Assembly (NCBI GenBank): GCA_019925095.2
Contig: CM034397.1
Coordinates: 5,599,763 to 5,663,762, forward strand
Direction: 5' to 3'
DNA length: 64,000 bases
Source: Dendrolimus kikuchii
Taxonomy: Eukaryota; Arthropoda; Insecta; Lepidoptera; Lasiocampidae
The position numbers were made by a program, and so were the translations under genes. The notes beneath the pieces were generated by a model, which saw only the letters and a list, made by a program, of their open reading frames with translations, was not told the origin of the DNA and did not search any database. This document shows, piece by piece, positions 1 through 11,126 of this stretch. Within the stretch, counting starts at the first letter, position 1. Each line of letters starts with the position of its first letter.

Positions 1-814
1 CGACCTTACGAACTCGAAGAGCCCTGTCGCACATAATAACACTTTTAAAAAGTTACTTATATAAAAATTAAACACACATGTACAGTACGCACAAAACTTA
101 AATGCATTTCGAGTACAGTTGGTTCCATAATATTGCAGATCCAGTTAAATGTTAACAATGAAAGAAATAGCATGCGAGTTCGAATAGCGGTCGAACGAGA
201 ACGCAACAGTGCCCTCCTAGCTCTGTGGGTGAACCTTATAATTGTGATCTGCGCATTTATGTGTTCGAACTTCAGGGACGCGTTTAAGTTTTGCTCGTAC
301 TCTGCATCATTTAACTGATATTGAAGCAAGCACTAACAACAAGATACATATTGTAGATATGCACTCAGTAAACCATATTTGTATGTCATAATCCAAGTGC
401 GTGTGTTTGTTTTTTTTATATGACGGTAACCTACACACGAGTGAGTTTTCATTTTTTGTACCAATGACGTCGATCCAAAACCTTTGTGGACTTGCCACAA
501 AGGTTGTAAGTGAAACAGACGCCATAACGTTTGAACAATGACTACATAGAATGTCTTAAGTTAGGATTTTTAATAATTGTTCAATTCGTATTTCAATTAT
601 TTATTAAAGAAACGACCCCTAATACCACACAACAGGCTTTAATTTCAAAGACTTAATTCTACTTACTATCTAAATATGTATTAAAAAAATATTTTTGTAA
701 CTTGACTCTTATTTTAATAAGCACAAGTTTTTTTTTAAATTAACACTCATTTTTTTCATTAGCACTTCCATTTGTCTTTTTTATTTGTAATATAATTTAT
801 TAATTTTAATTTTT
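1..814. other. AT-rich spacer downstream of exon F1
   Basis: No gene recognised. Short open frames here lack recognisable domains. AATAAA-like signals on the minus strand just below 815 could end the F1 transcript. Confidence 0.4.
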
Positions 815-1011
815 TTATTTTTTATCATGGAAATGCTTATTTCTTATCATGACAATGTCTCCGCCCTCCGTGTCAACCATTGCTCTGCATCCATGTTCGC
901 TGTGAGTCGAACACACCCACCTCGTTCTGAGTCCATACACTTTGTGAGCTCCGAAGGTATAGCCGTCAATACTAAGTAGACCTCTTCCTTGATCTGATTT
1001 CACAAAGAGCA
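815..1011 (-). CDS. mod(mdg4): FLYWCH exon F1 (alternative 3' exon)
   Basis: The acceptor reads TTTTTCAG with TG as the first two exon bases. The 65-residue tail starts VLFVKSDQGRG and has Y18, F20, W32, C34, C42, H60 and H62, all at consensus positions, then a short basic end (DKK). The Cys-Cys loop is STHSEHG and the segment after C42 is acidic (DTEGGD), unlike its neighbours. It is the leftmost exon seen, so it would be the most distal choice for a transcript running right to left. Whether more exons lie below position 1 cannot be judged. Confidence 0.88.
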
Positions 1012-1839
1012 CTGAAAAATTATTATTTATAAATAATTATATGAAATAAATATTTCATTTAAAACGTTCAATCAAGTAACTGTCTTTGAATTGACTATAC
1101 ACTTTTAGAGACTGAGAAAATCCGCATGACAATATTATACTTAAGATATATATATTTAAGAGCATAGATGTGAGAATGAGGGAATTACAGGAAGGGCAAT
1201 GGAAATAAGTCGAAGGCAAAGTTATTTTTCATTTTATATTTTTGATTTCTTTTACTATTTTTATTGAATACACCGGTTTGTATATAAATTTAAGATAAAA
1301 GGAAGATAAGATATATCCTGATATTATATTGTACGTTAATGTATTATAAAAAAATGTAAATAAGTCAAATTAAGAAAATTTAAACGAGAGACAATAATAA
1401 TAAACATTTATTTCGCACAAATAACTATTATTATCCATATTATGAATATATCTTGCTTTAGATCACGGGCCATAAGAATGGGTTGGACTTTTGCATAGAG
1501 CAGTGCGACCACGTAGTAACCTTTTGGAAAATTTAATCTAGATGTGACTAAGATTAATTTAGATTGACTAGGAAATATTCCTGTATACACTATAGAAATT
1601 CATCCGTAATACTATAACGGGAGAAAAAAGGACTATCCACACATTAGTCGGCACAGTTCGGCAAATACATGCCAAAAGAGCTTTACACTTATGACAAAAG
1701 GATATCAGTGATATTGTTCTCATTGGCTTGATACCGTACATCTTATATTTGCCGGATCCGTGCCGACTAGTATGGGACTTTCCTTATACTCTTAAATATT
1801 TGTTACTTACAATTTACTTAAGAGCTAATTTTGACATTG
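1012..1839. other. Spacer between F1 and F2, with a possible decayed exon
   Basis: Mostly AT-rich sequence. At 1408-1590 an open minus-strand frame follows TATAG and ATACAG acceptors and begins GIFPSQSKLIL, faintly like the start of a FLYWCH exon, but lacks the W-x-C, second Cys and H-x-H. It is not annotated as an exon; see findings. Confidence 0.3.
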
Positions 1840-2087
1840 TTAGTAAGTATTCCTGTTATTTTGTACTTTATTTTTTTTACTCCGATATGTTGATTGTTTG
1901 CTATGGCAATGTACATTTTTCATCTTAACTATTTCATTTTCAACCGTGAAAACGACTGCAGTACACCCTCTGCTATTGTGAGTTGAGCAGACCCATCTGG
2001 TTTTTACTCCGTCAACACTCTTAATACAAAATTTATAACCATCAACGTTGATGAGATCTTTGCCTCGCTGCGATTTCTCATAGAACA
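1840..2087 (-). CDS. mod(mdg4): FLYWCH exon F2 with a basic C-terminal extension
   Basis: Acceptor CTTTTACAG, first bases TG. The start VFYEKSQRGKDL is close to F3 and F4. W32, C34, C42, H60 and H62 are all present (H-C-H ending). Unlike most copies, it continues for 20 residues past the last His in a Lys/Arg/Asn-rich tail (SKQSTYRSKK and onward) before TAA, making it the longest exon at 248 nt. The tail might be a nuclear-localising or DNA-contacting addition, or simply loss of the ancestral stop. Confidence 0.9.
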
Positions 2088-3343
2088 CTGTAAAAGTAGA
2101 AATGATGAATATAATATAATAATGATTAAGCAAGAAGCTTCGAAAAAAATGTGCACCTAATTAAATGTAGCATTATCGTAACATAAGATTTTAGCAAGTA
2201 TAAAATTAGAAGCAGTAAGTATATCAATAAATAATAATTCAGACTCCCTTATTCATAATCATATTATTAAACCGCGACATCGTTCACGCTGGACTTGAAA
2301 TTCCCGCGGGATTCACGGGACACAAAGCATCGCAGCATTTAAAAAAAGAATGTAAGCTATCGTTTTACTGGAAACTGTGTCGGAGTAAGCTAATTTTTAT
2401 GGATCCGAACAACTTCAAACCGCTCCCGAGATAAAAAATATTACGCATTTATTATTTTCTATCGATCAGTAAAAAAATCACATTGGAATTCGATTATTTT
2501 TAATCTGGCCATTTTAAATTATTCCCAGAAAATTCCCGCAATAAAAAGTAGCGCAGAGTTTAAGTCTAAGAATTAGCTATCGATCAGCGAAAACCAAATC
2601 GATCGAGTTTTTACATGAATCCCGAACAAATAGACAATATATTTTTTTTAAATTGCATCGTATTCTCCATCGTTTGTATAGATTATTCCAGTTCTATTTT
2701 TAATTGCTTTTATGTACAGACATGGCATCTTTAGAATTTTTAAATATTATAAACAGGGATACAGGAACTTTTGTTATATTAATTGTTTAGATAACACATT
2801 CTACAATAAATAGAATAATGGCCTTACAATGCGTGTATAGATTTTATCGCTTTGTCTTGCGTCATTATAACACATCGTTATTCTCTACGTTTTTTCATTG
2901 TATATTAGGGTTAAATAAAATATCATATTTTGACCTAGTCCTCATTAGTTCATTTTTAAATTTTAAAGTCATTTATCAATATGAAACCCCATGAGGTTCG
3001 TCAAGACAGAAACAATTGGTATAAAAATTTGACTCTGTTTATTCATAAAATCATAAACAAATATGTGACTGATTTGAAAACGGTGAATAACACACACATA
3101 CATACATACACACAAGCACGCACGCACACTCACACACGCATGCACGCAAAAACACACCCGGATACGCTGAATCTCATTGGTATATTGTTTTATTATATAG
3201 CTGTAGGGCATCGATATTGCAGCAGTTTTTAATAATCATAATGATAGTAGTATCACTATTGTAACTATTCTTTATGCTTTTAAACATCTGAAATAATGTT
3301 AGCGACTGTGGCTAAATGCAACTTAATTATAGTGTTAAATTAT
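2088..3343. other. Spacer upstream of F2
   Basis: No gene recognised. AT-rich, apart from a CA/CACA tract near 3091-3150. Confidence 0.4.
3091..3150. repeat. CA-rich simple repeat
   Basis: Imperfect run of ACAC/ATAC/GCAC units, which produces low-complexity open frames on both strands. Confidence 0.85.
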
Positions 3344-3610
3344 CCGTGCAGGAACGGAGAAACAATATAATTTCCTGCGGCTGGGTGGCCTGTCGTAAGA
3401 GGCGACAAAACATCTCATAGCTAGGTGGTACGGTGTTTTCCCATATGGATGAGTACCACCTTGAGTTGTGTTCCGGCATTAGTGATCAGGTTCCAATCAC
3501 CCTTTAGAGAGCGACAGCAAATTGGTAGCACCTTTGGTGTTACAAAATGTCCACAGGCAATGTTAACTGCTTTCCATCAGGTGGGCCGTCTGCCTGTCTG
3601 CTGAACTCAT
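3344..3610 (+). repeat. Family A repeat (LINE 3'-end-like), copy 1
   Basis: Starts at CCGTGCAGGAACGGAGAAA and runs through the family landmarks: CTGTCGTAAGAGGCGACA, GGTTCCAATC and GGGCCGTCTGCCTGTCTGCTGA. At least ten related copies lie in both orientations in this window, the fuller ones ending in CAATAAAAA. The 3' portion matches the end of the LINE coding fragment at 61960-62345, so this is probably a truncated LINE tail or a SINE using it. Confidence 0.8.
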
Positions 3611-3784
3611 CACTGACACAGTCTTTAATACCAGGGGATTACAAAAAGTTTGTTGAAAATAGAAGTACACAGAAAAATATGACCCTTTAAATTCCAGACA
3701 AAAACTTCTGTGAGAAATGACTAAAGTTTTGATTGCCAAGTTCCTGAATAGATGTAACACAGACCTCGTTTTTACTTTAAACAG

Positions 3785-3984
3785 TTATAATATTTTATTA
3801 TGGCAATGTCTATTCCAAATGTCGACTATTCTGCCATCCATAGTCTGCACAACTGCTTTACACTGTTTGCGACTGTGGGTAGAACACCGCCATCTTATTT
3901 TTTGACCCGATCTCTTTTTAAAACAAAACGTGTACCCGCCAACACACAGAAGATCTTTGCCTCGCTTAGATTTCTTGTAGAATA
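3785..3984 (-). CDS. mod(mdg4): FLYWCH exon F3
   Basis: Acceptor GGTTACAG, first bases TA. Starts VFYKKSKRGKDLLCVGG and keeps Y18, F20, W32, C34, C42, H60 and H62. The loop residue before C42 is Gln instead of the usual Gly (SRKQC). Ends H-C-H then NKIL and TAA. Closest by eye to F5 (K-K-S-K, LLCV, H-C-H), pointing to local duplication. Confidence 0.9.
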
Positions 3985-4855
3985 CTGTAACCAAATTTCA
4001 TACGTGTATGTTAGTGAATACTATATAGAATAAGAATAATTCATGCAAAACTAAAACAAAGTATACACAAAATATTATTAAAAGTTTATGACAGTACGCG
4101 TGAATTATATGTTATCAGCGTCTAAATATAGCTATGGAAGAAGAATAATACTAAAAATCCCAATTGCCCAGAAAAACTTAACGCCAAAAATATTTTAAAT
4201 GCTACTTAATACTAGATGGCGTTAGTCATTTTTTTGCATACTGACATTTTATTATTTAGATGTATTTATTTAATGAGACATTGAACATAAATTGTTATAT
4301 CCATTTATTATTTAGAGCGAACCAGTTAAAGTTTAAATTCTTAAAAAGTTTATTTTCAATATTTGGGTGATTTGAGTTAAAAAATCTCGTAAATAATAAA
4401 ACTTTACAAAAAAACAATATAGGGACGAATGCTATTACAATAGTGTCAGAATAATTAATCACTTGCGTCATAAAGGCTGATTTACATTCCACCTACTAAC
4501 TTGGAGAGCGCACTAACATTAAATCAATTTACACGATGCTAGTATGAAGTCAGTCCTACTGGCTTTTTTTCGAATTTGAAGTAGCTGAATCAATGTAAAT
4601 CACCTTCTACCTAAAGGAAACCATTATACATCTGTTACAATTGGAATAATGTTATTAATTATATCACGCAGACTGATGTAGCTAAGAGTTTAAAGCACCA
4701 CAGTCACTAACACTAACGCAGGTGGATGGAGCACTTACGGTGCCATGATGACGGCACTAGTCGACTATTCTGATACTATTGTAATTGCAGATTCAGGGTG
4801 GTAAGTTTAATATATTGAGACTTAACAAGCAATATGTTTATTAACTCTTAAATAT
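3985..4855. other. Spacer between F3 and F4
   Basis: AT-rich; no gene or recognisable repeat seen. Confidence 0.35.
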
Positions 4856-5046
4856 TTACTCATGGAGATGTGAATTGTTAATCTTAACTATTTGATCTTC
4901 AACAGTGTGAACGATTGCTTTACAGCGTTTGTAATGATGAGTAGAGCATCTCCATCTTGTTTTTATCCCATATTTTTCGTGAATGCTAAATGTATATCCA
5001 TCAATACTAAGGAGGACCCTGCCTCTTTGCGATTTCACATAAAATA
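4856..5046 (-). CDS. mod(mdg4): FLYWCH exon F4
   Basis: Acceptor TTTTTCAG, first bases TA. Begins VFYVKSQRGRVLLSIDG, with W32, C34, C42 (loop STHHYKR), H60 and H62, then a single Glu before TAA. A tRNA-derived SINE (5087-5370) is inserted about 40 nt upstream of the acceptor, so the branch-point/polypyrimidine region is squeezed between exon and SINE. Confidence 0.9.
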
Positions 5047-5086
5047 CTGAAAAAGTTATATTAATAAATATTATATTATAACAACT

Positions 5087-5370
5087 GAGTCGTGGTAGCG
5101 TAATGGCTAGTGCAAGCGTTCCAAACTCAGAGGGTACGGGTTCGATCCTGGCCGGAACGCATGCACCACTTAAGTCAGTTTTCTGATCTAATGTGCATAT
5201 TATTACAATTACAGAAGGAAAACATCGTGATGCAACCTGCACATCGAGATAACCGATGTGTCAAACCTGCCAAGCCGCCTTGGACAAGCGTAGCGGGTAT
5301 ACGTCCGTTCCCCCTATAATGGGAGGCCCGAGCCCAGCAGTGGAACATTTAGCAATTACATTATTATTAT
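5087..5370 (+). repeat. tRNA-derived SINE, copy 1
   Basis: The head has pol III promoter boxes: a box A-like TAGCGTAATGGCTAG at about 5095-5109 and box B GGTTCGATCC at 5139-5148. The body contains CATCGAGATAACCGATGTG and AAGCCGCCTTGGACAAGCG, and the tail is an ATT-type repeat. A minus-strand copy lies at 18405-18655 and a 3' fragment at 43168-43280. Confidence 0.85.
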
Positions 5371-5803
5371 AAAACATTAGCAATTTAAATTTGCCGCGTC
5401 ATATTCATATTATATGCAGTCGCTGCCCTCCATAGTTTATTTTGTCAACATACAGTGGTAGCACCAACGTAAGCCCTAAGTAAATTAATTAAGAAGGGAG
5501 ATAAACAAATATTAACGCTAACAGGACAGAAAGAGAGAAAGTATAACGTTTTGCAGCGCATTCCATTAGTAGCTCACAACGCCCAAAATGCTCCGTTATC
5601 CGCTCCACAAGGCGACCGTGGTTTTTCCTGTTCCACTTGCTTGCCGGTGTTACAATCATAGACCCAAGTGTAATAGTTATTCGACCCACCTCTTAACATG
5701 GGTCGTTGTGAGCATTGTGTGATCGAAAATTATGACGTCATTAGTGACGTTTTCGCCACGACCACAACGACCGCAGTCGAATTGAAAGGTCATAGATTAA
5801 ATA
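5371..5803. other. Spacer upstream of F4
   Basis: No gene recognised; no repeat identified. Confidence 0.3.
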
Positions 5804-6115
5804 TTTTTTTATTGCAGGAGTTCAGCAGACAGGCAGACGGCCCACTTGATGGAAAGCGGTTAACATTGCCTGTGGACATTTTGTAACACCAAAGATGCTA
5901 CCAATTTGCTGTCGCTCTCTAAAGGGAGATTGGAACCTGATCACTAATACCGGAACACAACTCAAGGTTGTTATGGCGACATACTTTAGACCAGGGGTGG
6001 TAGCCATCCAGTCGGGCAAATGCCCTACCACCTGGCTGTGGGTTGTTTTGTTGCATCTTAAGACAGGCCGCCCGGCCGCAAGGAATTGTATTCTTTCTCC
6101 GTTACTGCACGGATA
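5804..6115 (-). repeat. Family A repeat, copy 2 (near full length)
   Basis: Reverse orientation: starts with TTTATTGCAG on the plus strand and ends near CTGCACGGATA. Includes all landmarks, with a few changes in the CTGTC-GTAAG region. Confidence 0.85.
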
Positions 6116-6945
6116 GTAAAACTAAACAAGAACGCAATAAATATCTTCCTTCAAACAGATGACGTTTTGATCAGTAAATCCATATTTTTTTATAAAGTCT
6201 GCAGTAAAATTGCAAAATAAGACTAAATGATCCATTTCCCACAGTTTTTCGGATAATTTTAATATATTCTTGATACATTAACATAATTTAATAATGTTTA
6301 CAATTAACTTTACATTATGGTACGTGCCAAATCAATCCGCACATAAATCCTTTGATGAAAGTAGTCAAAAACATAAAAAACGAAATTCTATAAATAAATT
6401 ATACCGTAGATATTTATGTACTTAACAAAATATAATTCCTAATAATTAGAAGTTTTGTCATTCTTGATCTAATCCTGATATCTGACAGATGAAACGAATT
6501 GAATCAATTTGGTTGAAAGATACAGATTTTAAAGGACACGACGGTCTTCAATGAACATGAATGATTCAAGTTTATGTTTGATGAATTAACATCGAACTTG
6601 AAAGACCAAGACCGCCTTTAGGAGGAAAAAATATCGGAGTTTGTGTTAATTGGATTGGCGCACAGTATTTTACAATAAAATCTAAAATAAATAACATTAT
6701 CATTTAATTATTTATAATTGTGATTATTGTTAGTTAATTTTATGCATTGTAAGATAGCCATGGGACATGTTTTCTTGAAATAAAAAGATCTACATATAAA
6801 TAAACGCTATTATCTTGATATCATCTTACTTTTGTAAAATTATAATATTAAATAATAATAATTATTATTATTTATGAGTGGCATTGTTGTTTATGTATTA
6901 TACTGGTTACTTGTCTGTTCTTTACACATCTTATTATTCATTTTT
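6116..6945. other. Spacer between F4 and F5 side repeats
   Basis: AT-rich. Around 6485-6605 there is a degenerate piece of a small repeat (AATTTGGTTGAAAGAT) also seen near 39990, 41825, 43010 and 56850. Nothing else recognised. Confidence 0.35.
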
Positions 6946-7145
6946 TTATAATCTATATACTTTCTCATGGCAATGCTCATTTTTTATCTTAACTATTACA
7001 TTGTCGATGGTGTGGACAGTCGCTCTACATTGTCCGTGGGTTGAGCATATCCACCTTATTTTAAATTTAGTTTGTCTTTGTAACCGAAATGTAAATCCAT
7101 CAACACAGAGAAGATTTTTGCCTTGTTTCGATTTCTTGAAGAACA
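6946..7145 (-). CDS. mod(mdg4): FLYWCH exon F5 (shortened Cys loop)
   Basis: Acceptor TGTTACAG, first bases TG. Starts VFFKKSKQGKNLLCVDG; Tyr18 is replaced by Phe. The loop is STHGQ, so spacing is C34-x5-C40 rather than x7, and the His pair moves to H58/H60. Ends in a basic/hydrophobic EKVYRL. The same two-residue shortening occurs in F6 and F7, the next exons in line. Confidence 0.9.
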
Positions 7146-7221
7146 CTGTAACATATTTTGAATATGTGAAACACTGATTATATAAAAACAAATTGTAGAA
7201 AGTATACAAAATTACACTGCT

Positions 7222-7562
7222 CCACAAAAAAAGTGGTCTTTACTTTTGACCAGACTCATTTAATCTTATGTATTTCGATGCGCTGAATCCGAATTCGAAC
7301 CCATTTGGAAAAATCCAAGTATATTGCTAAAAAATCCCTAAAAATTGCTACAAAATTACGAAAATTTGCAAATGATAATGATAAAAATAATAATTTTTTT
7401 GTACAACATTTAAAAAAATAGATTCAGCGAATCGGATTAAAAAAAAATATACCTTATAGTTAATAACTGTTTTTTATCATAACTGCAATTCTTAGGAATT
7501 TTCCGGAGGATTTTTTTGCAATTCACTTAAAAGTAAAAAAGTACATATCACTTTTTTGTGGG
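7222..7562. mobile_element. Inverted-repeat element (MITE-like)
   Basis: The left end CCACAAAAAAAGTGGTC and the right end CACTTTTTTGTGG are inverted copies, and similarity continues inward for about 30 bp. An internal pair (CGCTGAATC / GATTCAGCG) is also inverted. No coding capacity. It lies about 75 bp upstream of the F5 acceptor. Confidence 0.6.
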
Positions 7563-7842
7563 CCGGTATTATTAGACGAATAATGTGAAAAAGATGTTTA
7601 TTCGGAAGATTATGTGCCAAATTTTATAGCTCCTTATAATGACAGAAAGTTTTACAATCTCTGATTTAAAATTAAAAATATCTATTGTAGCCATCTGTTG
7701 TTACTAAACTATATATACAGTTAAATAGGTACTTTCGCGACATTCCTCCGATATCGTCCTATCTGTCACAATTCATTATAATAATATGATGATCTACAGC
7801 TACATATTTAAACAAGTTTCTTCTCTTAATAATAACAAGATA

Positions 7843-8412
7843 CATACATACATACATACATACATAACTTCACGCCAGTTCCCTTGCGGGGTAGGCACGA
7901 ACAACAGAGCGCCATCTAGGCTTATTCTTACACACCTCACTTGCTTCTTTGACATTCATAACTCTTGTCATGCACGCTCGTCTGTTCTTAAGGCTCCTGA
8001 CATCACCTTCTGCTAGTACAAGATCAATTTGATCATGGATGGTGTGTCGTGGCCTTCCACGACTTCTGCATCCATCCACTTTTGCATTGTATATCTGTTT
8101 AGTCATTCTTTCATCATGCATTCTTTCCACATGCCCGAACCACCGGAGCATTCCTTTCCTTACCTTCACCCCGACACTCTCTTTCAGACCAACTCTCTTT
8201 CTTACTTCGGTATTACGAACGTGGTCCGCGAGCGTCACTCCGCAGATTTTGCGCAGTGCTCGCATCTCGACCGCGTTTACTCTACTTTCATGCTCTCTCT
8301 TCTATACCCAACTCTCGCTTCCATACGTGAGCGTAGGTACCAGCCCCGCGTTGTGTACGGCGAGCTGGGCCTTCTGGCTGAGGTTCTTAGCGCCTAGAAG
8401 TTAGCGCCTAAC
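7843..8412 (-). pseudogene. RTE-type LINE 3' end, copy 1
   Basis: The minus strand encodes the C-terminal part of an RTE-clade reverse transcriptase: the stretch MRALRKICGVTLADH, then LRWFGHVERM, GRPRHTIHDQ and the terminal AYPARELA. It ends in a CATA tetranucleotide run, typical of RTE tails. Further minus-strand coding upstream (AKNLSQKAQLA) is joined out of frame. 5' truncated and broken. Confidence 0.85.
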
Positions 8413-8418
8413 AAGATA

Positions 8419-8942
8419 CAACTAGCTTTTTTCCGCGGCTTAGCTCGCGTTGATGTTGTCCCACGGGAAACATACATTTTTCGGAATAAAAAGTAGCCCA
8501 TGTGTTGTTATTCCAGATTATAATCTATCTGTGCTAAATATCATTCAGATCCGTTCAGTCATTTTGGACTGTTTGAGTAACAAACATGCATCCAAACATT
8601 CACATTTAATTATTATTTATACATACATAATTGCTTGGACTGCTGATTGATTGATTTGATTGCTGAAATCCACAGCCCAAACTACTGGCGCTAGGATCGT
8701 GAAAATTCGCATGTGGATTCTTTCTATACTGTAGGTACGCACTAAGAAAGGATTTTTGAAAATTCACCCACTAAGGGGGTGGAAATGGGGATGAAAGTTT
8801 GTATGAAAATTCGTCATTTTCAAAGCATTAAGCACGAAATTTTATATACCTGCTTCTGGCTCGTAATACTCGAAGTAAACACGACCCCTAAGGGGGTAAA
8901 AAATTGTAATCTACGCGGTCGAAGCCACGAGCAACAGCTAGT
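8419..8942 (+). mobile_element. Family D non-autonomous element, possibly Helitron-related
   Basis: Begins near CTAGCTTTTTTCCGCGGCTT and ends near GAGCAACAGCTAGT. A CTAGT end preceded by a short palindrome is Helitron-like. The '(T)GCCCGCGACTTCGTCCGCG' motif family recurs at 13221, 23205, 48705 and 56270. No coding. Confidence 0.5.
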
Positions 8943-9371
8943 TATGATTGAGTAAGAATACATATGTAGCTGATAGGAAGATGCAGGACTTTCCAGCGCA
9001 TTTTGTAATAATTAATGTAAATTCAACATATCGATATTTATTTTATGTATATTGGGAAAGAAATCTAAACAAAAAATGGTGTATAAAATCCTCATGTTGA
9101 TATTTAAAAATTGAGCATAAACATTTTTAACATTTATTAAATTATGGTATGGAATGAAATAGTAATAAGTTTTATACACACACAAAATATAGCATATATT
9201 ATTTTAAAATCCCTTATTATAATTATAATCAAAAATACGCATAATATACATGTGTATGACTTCATAATCTTATCATTTGCAAACTTGTAGATATTATGTA
9301 CATATATGTAAGTCTATCACTTCTTATGGACTTATAGAGCGTGATAAAACGTTTAAATGTACGAGTATTAT
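8943..9371. other. Spacer downstream of F6
   Basis: AT-rich; nothing recognised. Confidence 0.3.
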
Positions 9372-9571
9372 TTAGAACCTTAAAATCTTTTCATGACAAT
9401 GGTCATTCCTGACCATGACTATAACACCGTCCACGGAGTGGACTGCTGCTTTGCACCGTTTATGAGAAGAACATGCCCATCTTGTTTTCCTTCCGTACTT
9501 CTGATGGCACCGGAATGAATATCCATCAATACAAAGAAGATATTTGCCTCGTGGTGTTTTCAAGTATGTCA
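9372..9571 (-). CDS. mod(mdg4): FLYWCH exon F6 (shortened Cys loop)
   Basis: Acceptor TTTTCAG, first bases TG. Starts VTYLKTPRGKYLLCIDG; Thr2 and Tyr3 replace the usual aromatic pair, and Pro7 is unusual. W32, C34, then loop SSHKR and C40 (x5). H58/H60 as H-C-H, with tail EKILRF. Shares the LLC-DG core, H-C-H ending and EK tail with F5. Confidence 0.9.
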
Positions 9572-10129
9572 CTGAAAATATGTTTATAATTTTTAATATG
9601 GACGTTTTTGGAAACAACTTCCTTATCGCACGTTATTCGGCCGACGGAAGCTAGATGGAAAAAGTGTTAAATGCAATGAAAAATGCTGACCGCTGTATAA
9701 TAATATACAATTTCATCAAACTTAATGCATAAAATGAGGTCCAAAATAAAACGATATCCATCAGTTAATATGCGGTATTTTGAAATTAAATTGTCTTGTA
9801 ATTTGTCCTTATTACCATCCAACTTCGAACTTCAATACAATGAAATAAGATCTTAAATAATACCCATTAGTGTAATATACGCTGTTTTGAAAATAGAAGA
9901 TCTTGTAAGCGCCGTTGTTATTGGGCCGCATTCGGGCGCTATTGCTGCTGACGTGCAGATGTTTTTGTATAATTTACTATTTTTATATCGTTTTCCAAAA
10001 AGAGGAGGTTCTCAGTTCGGCTTTATGTTTTTAACTTCGAGTTCATTTAATTTCCGAATTGTTACAAAATTTTGATACAATTTCTTTGTTTATGTAGAAT
10101 GACATTTTATGCTACATTTTAATATATCT
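9572..10129. other. Spacer upstream of F6
   Basis: No gene or clear repeat seen. Confidence 0.3.
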
Positions 10130-10336
10130 TAATATATATAAATTACGTGTCACGTTGTTTGTCCGCGATAGTCTCCTAAACTACTTGACCGATTTTAATC
10201 AAATTTGCACACCGTGTGCAGTTGAAAGATAGGATAGCTTACATTTGGACCCGGTAGGTGGCGATGCAATCGGGTTCTAAATTTTATTTCTTCAGGGCAG
10301 AACACCGTCTGCCGGGACAGCTAGTATTTATATATA
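10130..10336 (+). mobile_element. Helitron-like 3' fragment
   Basis: Contains CACGTTGTTTGTCCGCGAT, ACTTGACCGATTTTAATCAAA and ends GCCGGGACAGCTAGT. I recall this layout from lepidopteran Helitron-type repeats, whose 3' end is a short hairpin followed by CTAGT. No coding. Confidence 0.5.
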
Positions 10337-10572
10337 GTGAAAGGAACGTCATTCCAACAATGTGTCCCAAAGACATCTCATTAGTTTTTTTCTTTCAGGC
10401 TAAGTTTAGTGTTATACTGGCCATCGGTGCGGATCAAATCCGATAAATCGCAAATGCGTATGTCACTACCGAACACGTCGTCACAGTAACGCGAATGAAG
10501 TTTCGCTGGATCTATTATACTAATACTTATGTAAACTTACCGACGCAGTGGGGGTTTAGATAAAAACACTCT

Positions 10573-10754
10573 CTAATGATTGTGGTCATTTTTAATTCTA
10601 ACAATGTTTTGGTCAATTGTCCAAATGGTTGCTTTGCATCTGTTATGGGTGGAACATCTCCAACGCGATTTAAAACCCGTAGTTAAATGGTGGCAAAACG
10701 TATATTTTCCTACTTTTATCATATGCTTTCCAGAGCGAGATAGCACGAAACGGC
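10573..10754 (-). CDS. mod(mdg4): FLYWCH exon F7 (shortest; shortened Cys loop)
   Basis: Acceptor TTTTCAG, first bases GC (split codon Gly if joined to G). Reads GRFVLSRSGKHMIKVGKY and continues to W32, C34, loop STHNR, C40, H58, H60 and TAG with no in-frame stop. The opening belongs to the FVLSR type of F8-F21, yet the x5 Cys loop is that of F5 and F6, so it bridges the two groups. At 182 nt it is the smallest exon. Confidence 0.9.
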
Positions 10755-10904
10755 CTGAAAAGAATTAAAAATTCAAATTCAAAAGTTTTTATTCAAAATA
10801 AATTCCACTGGAGAATACTTTTTGAAGGTCATACATACTTATAAAATTTAATTTTCCTTAAACGTATTATGACGTACGCTATAGTAATTTTGTGATATCT
10901 TCTT

Positions 10905-11125
10905 CGTCAATCAATGCCTACTGCTGAGCGTAGCCCTCCTCAAGTCTACGACTACACTATATCCCGGTGTCCCACCTTCCTTATCCAGCTGCTGCCGGCG
11001 ACCTTATGCAAGTCGTCGATCCACCGGGCTAGAGGGCGTCCTCCTTCACTCAGTGACACGTTTGCTCCATCGACCGTCGGTCCTGCGACAGACGTGACCA
11101 AGCCTACTGCCAGTTCAACTTGCTA
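10905..11125 (-). pseudogene. LINE C-terminal fragment (RTE-like)
   Basis: The minus strand reads GRPLARWIDDLHKVAG followed by a W and an R-rich end broken by stops. GRP-x-RW-x-DD near the C-terminus is common in insect RTE-like and related non-LTR elements. Short and degenerate; the clade is uncertain. Confidence 0.6.
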
Positions 11126-11126
11126 A

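Noticed and set aside
2969..3232. Open frames on both strands over the CA tract
   Set aside because: Low-complexity Thr/His or Cys/Val runs produced by the repeat.
5087..5160. Possible tRNA gene
   Set aside because: Box A and B are present but no complete cloverleaf was apparent, and the sequence continues into a SINE body present in other copies.
8029..8404. Two long overlapping plus-strand open frames
   Set aside because: They are antisense shadows of the RTE coding fragment on the minus strand; the same happens at 60047-60377.
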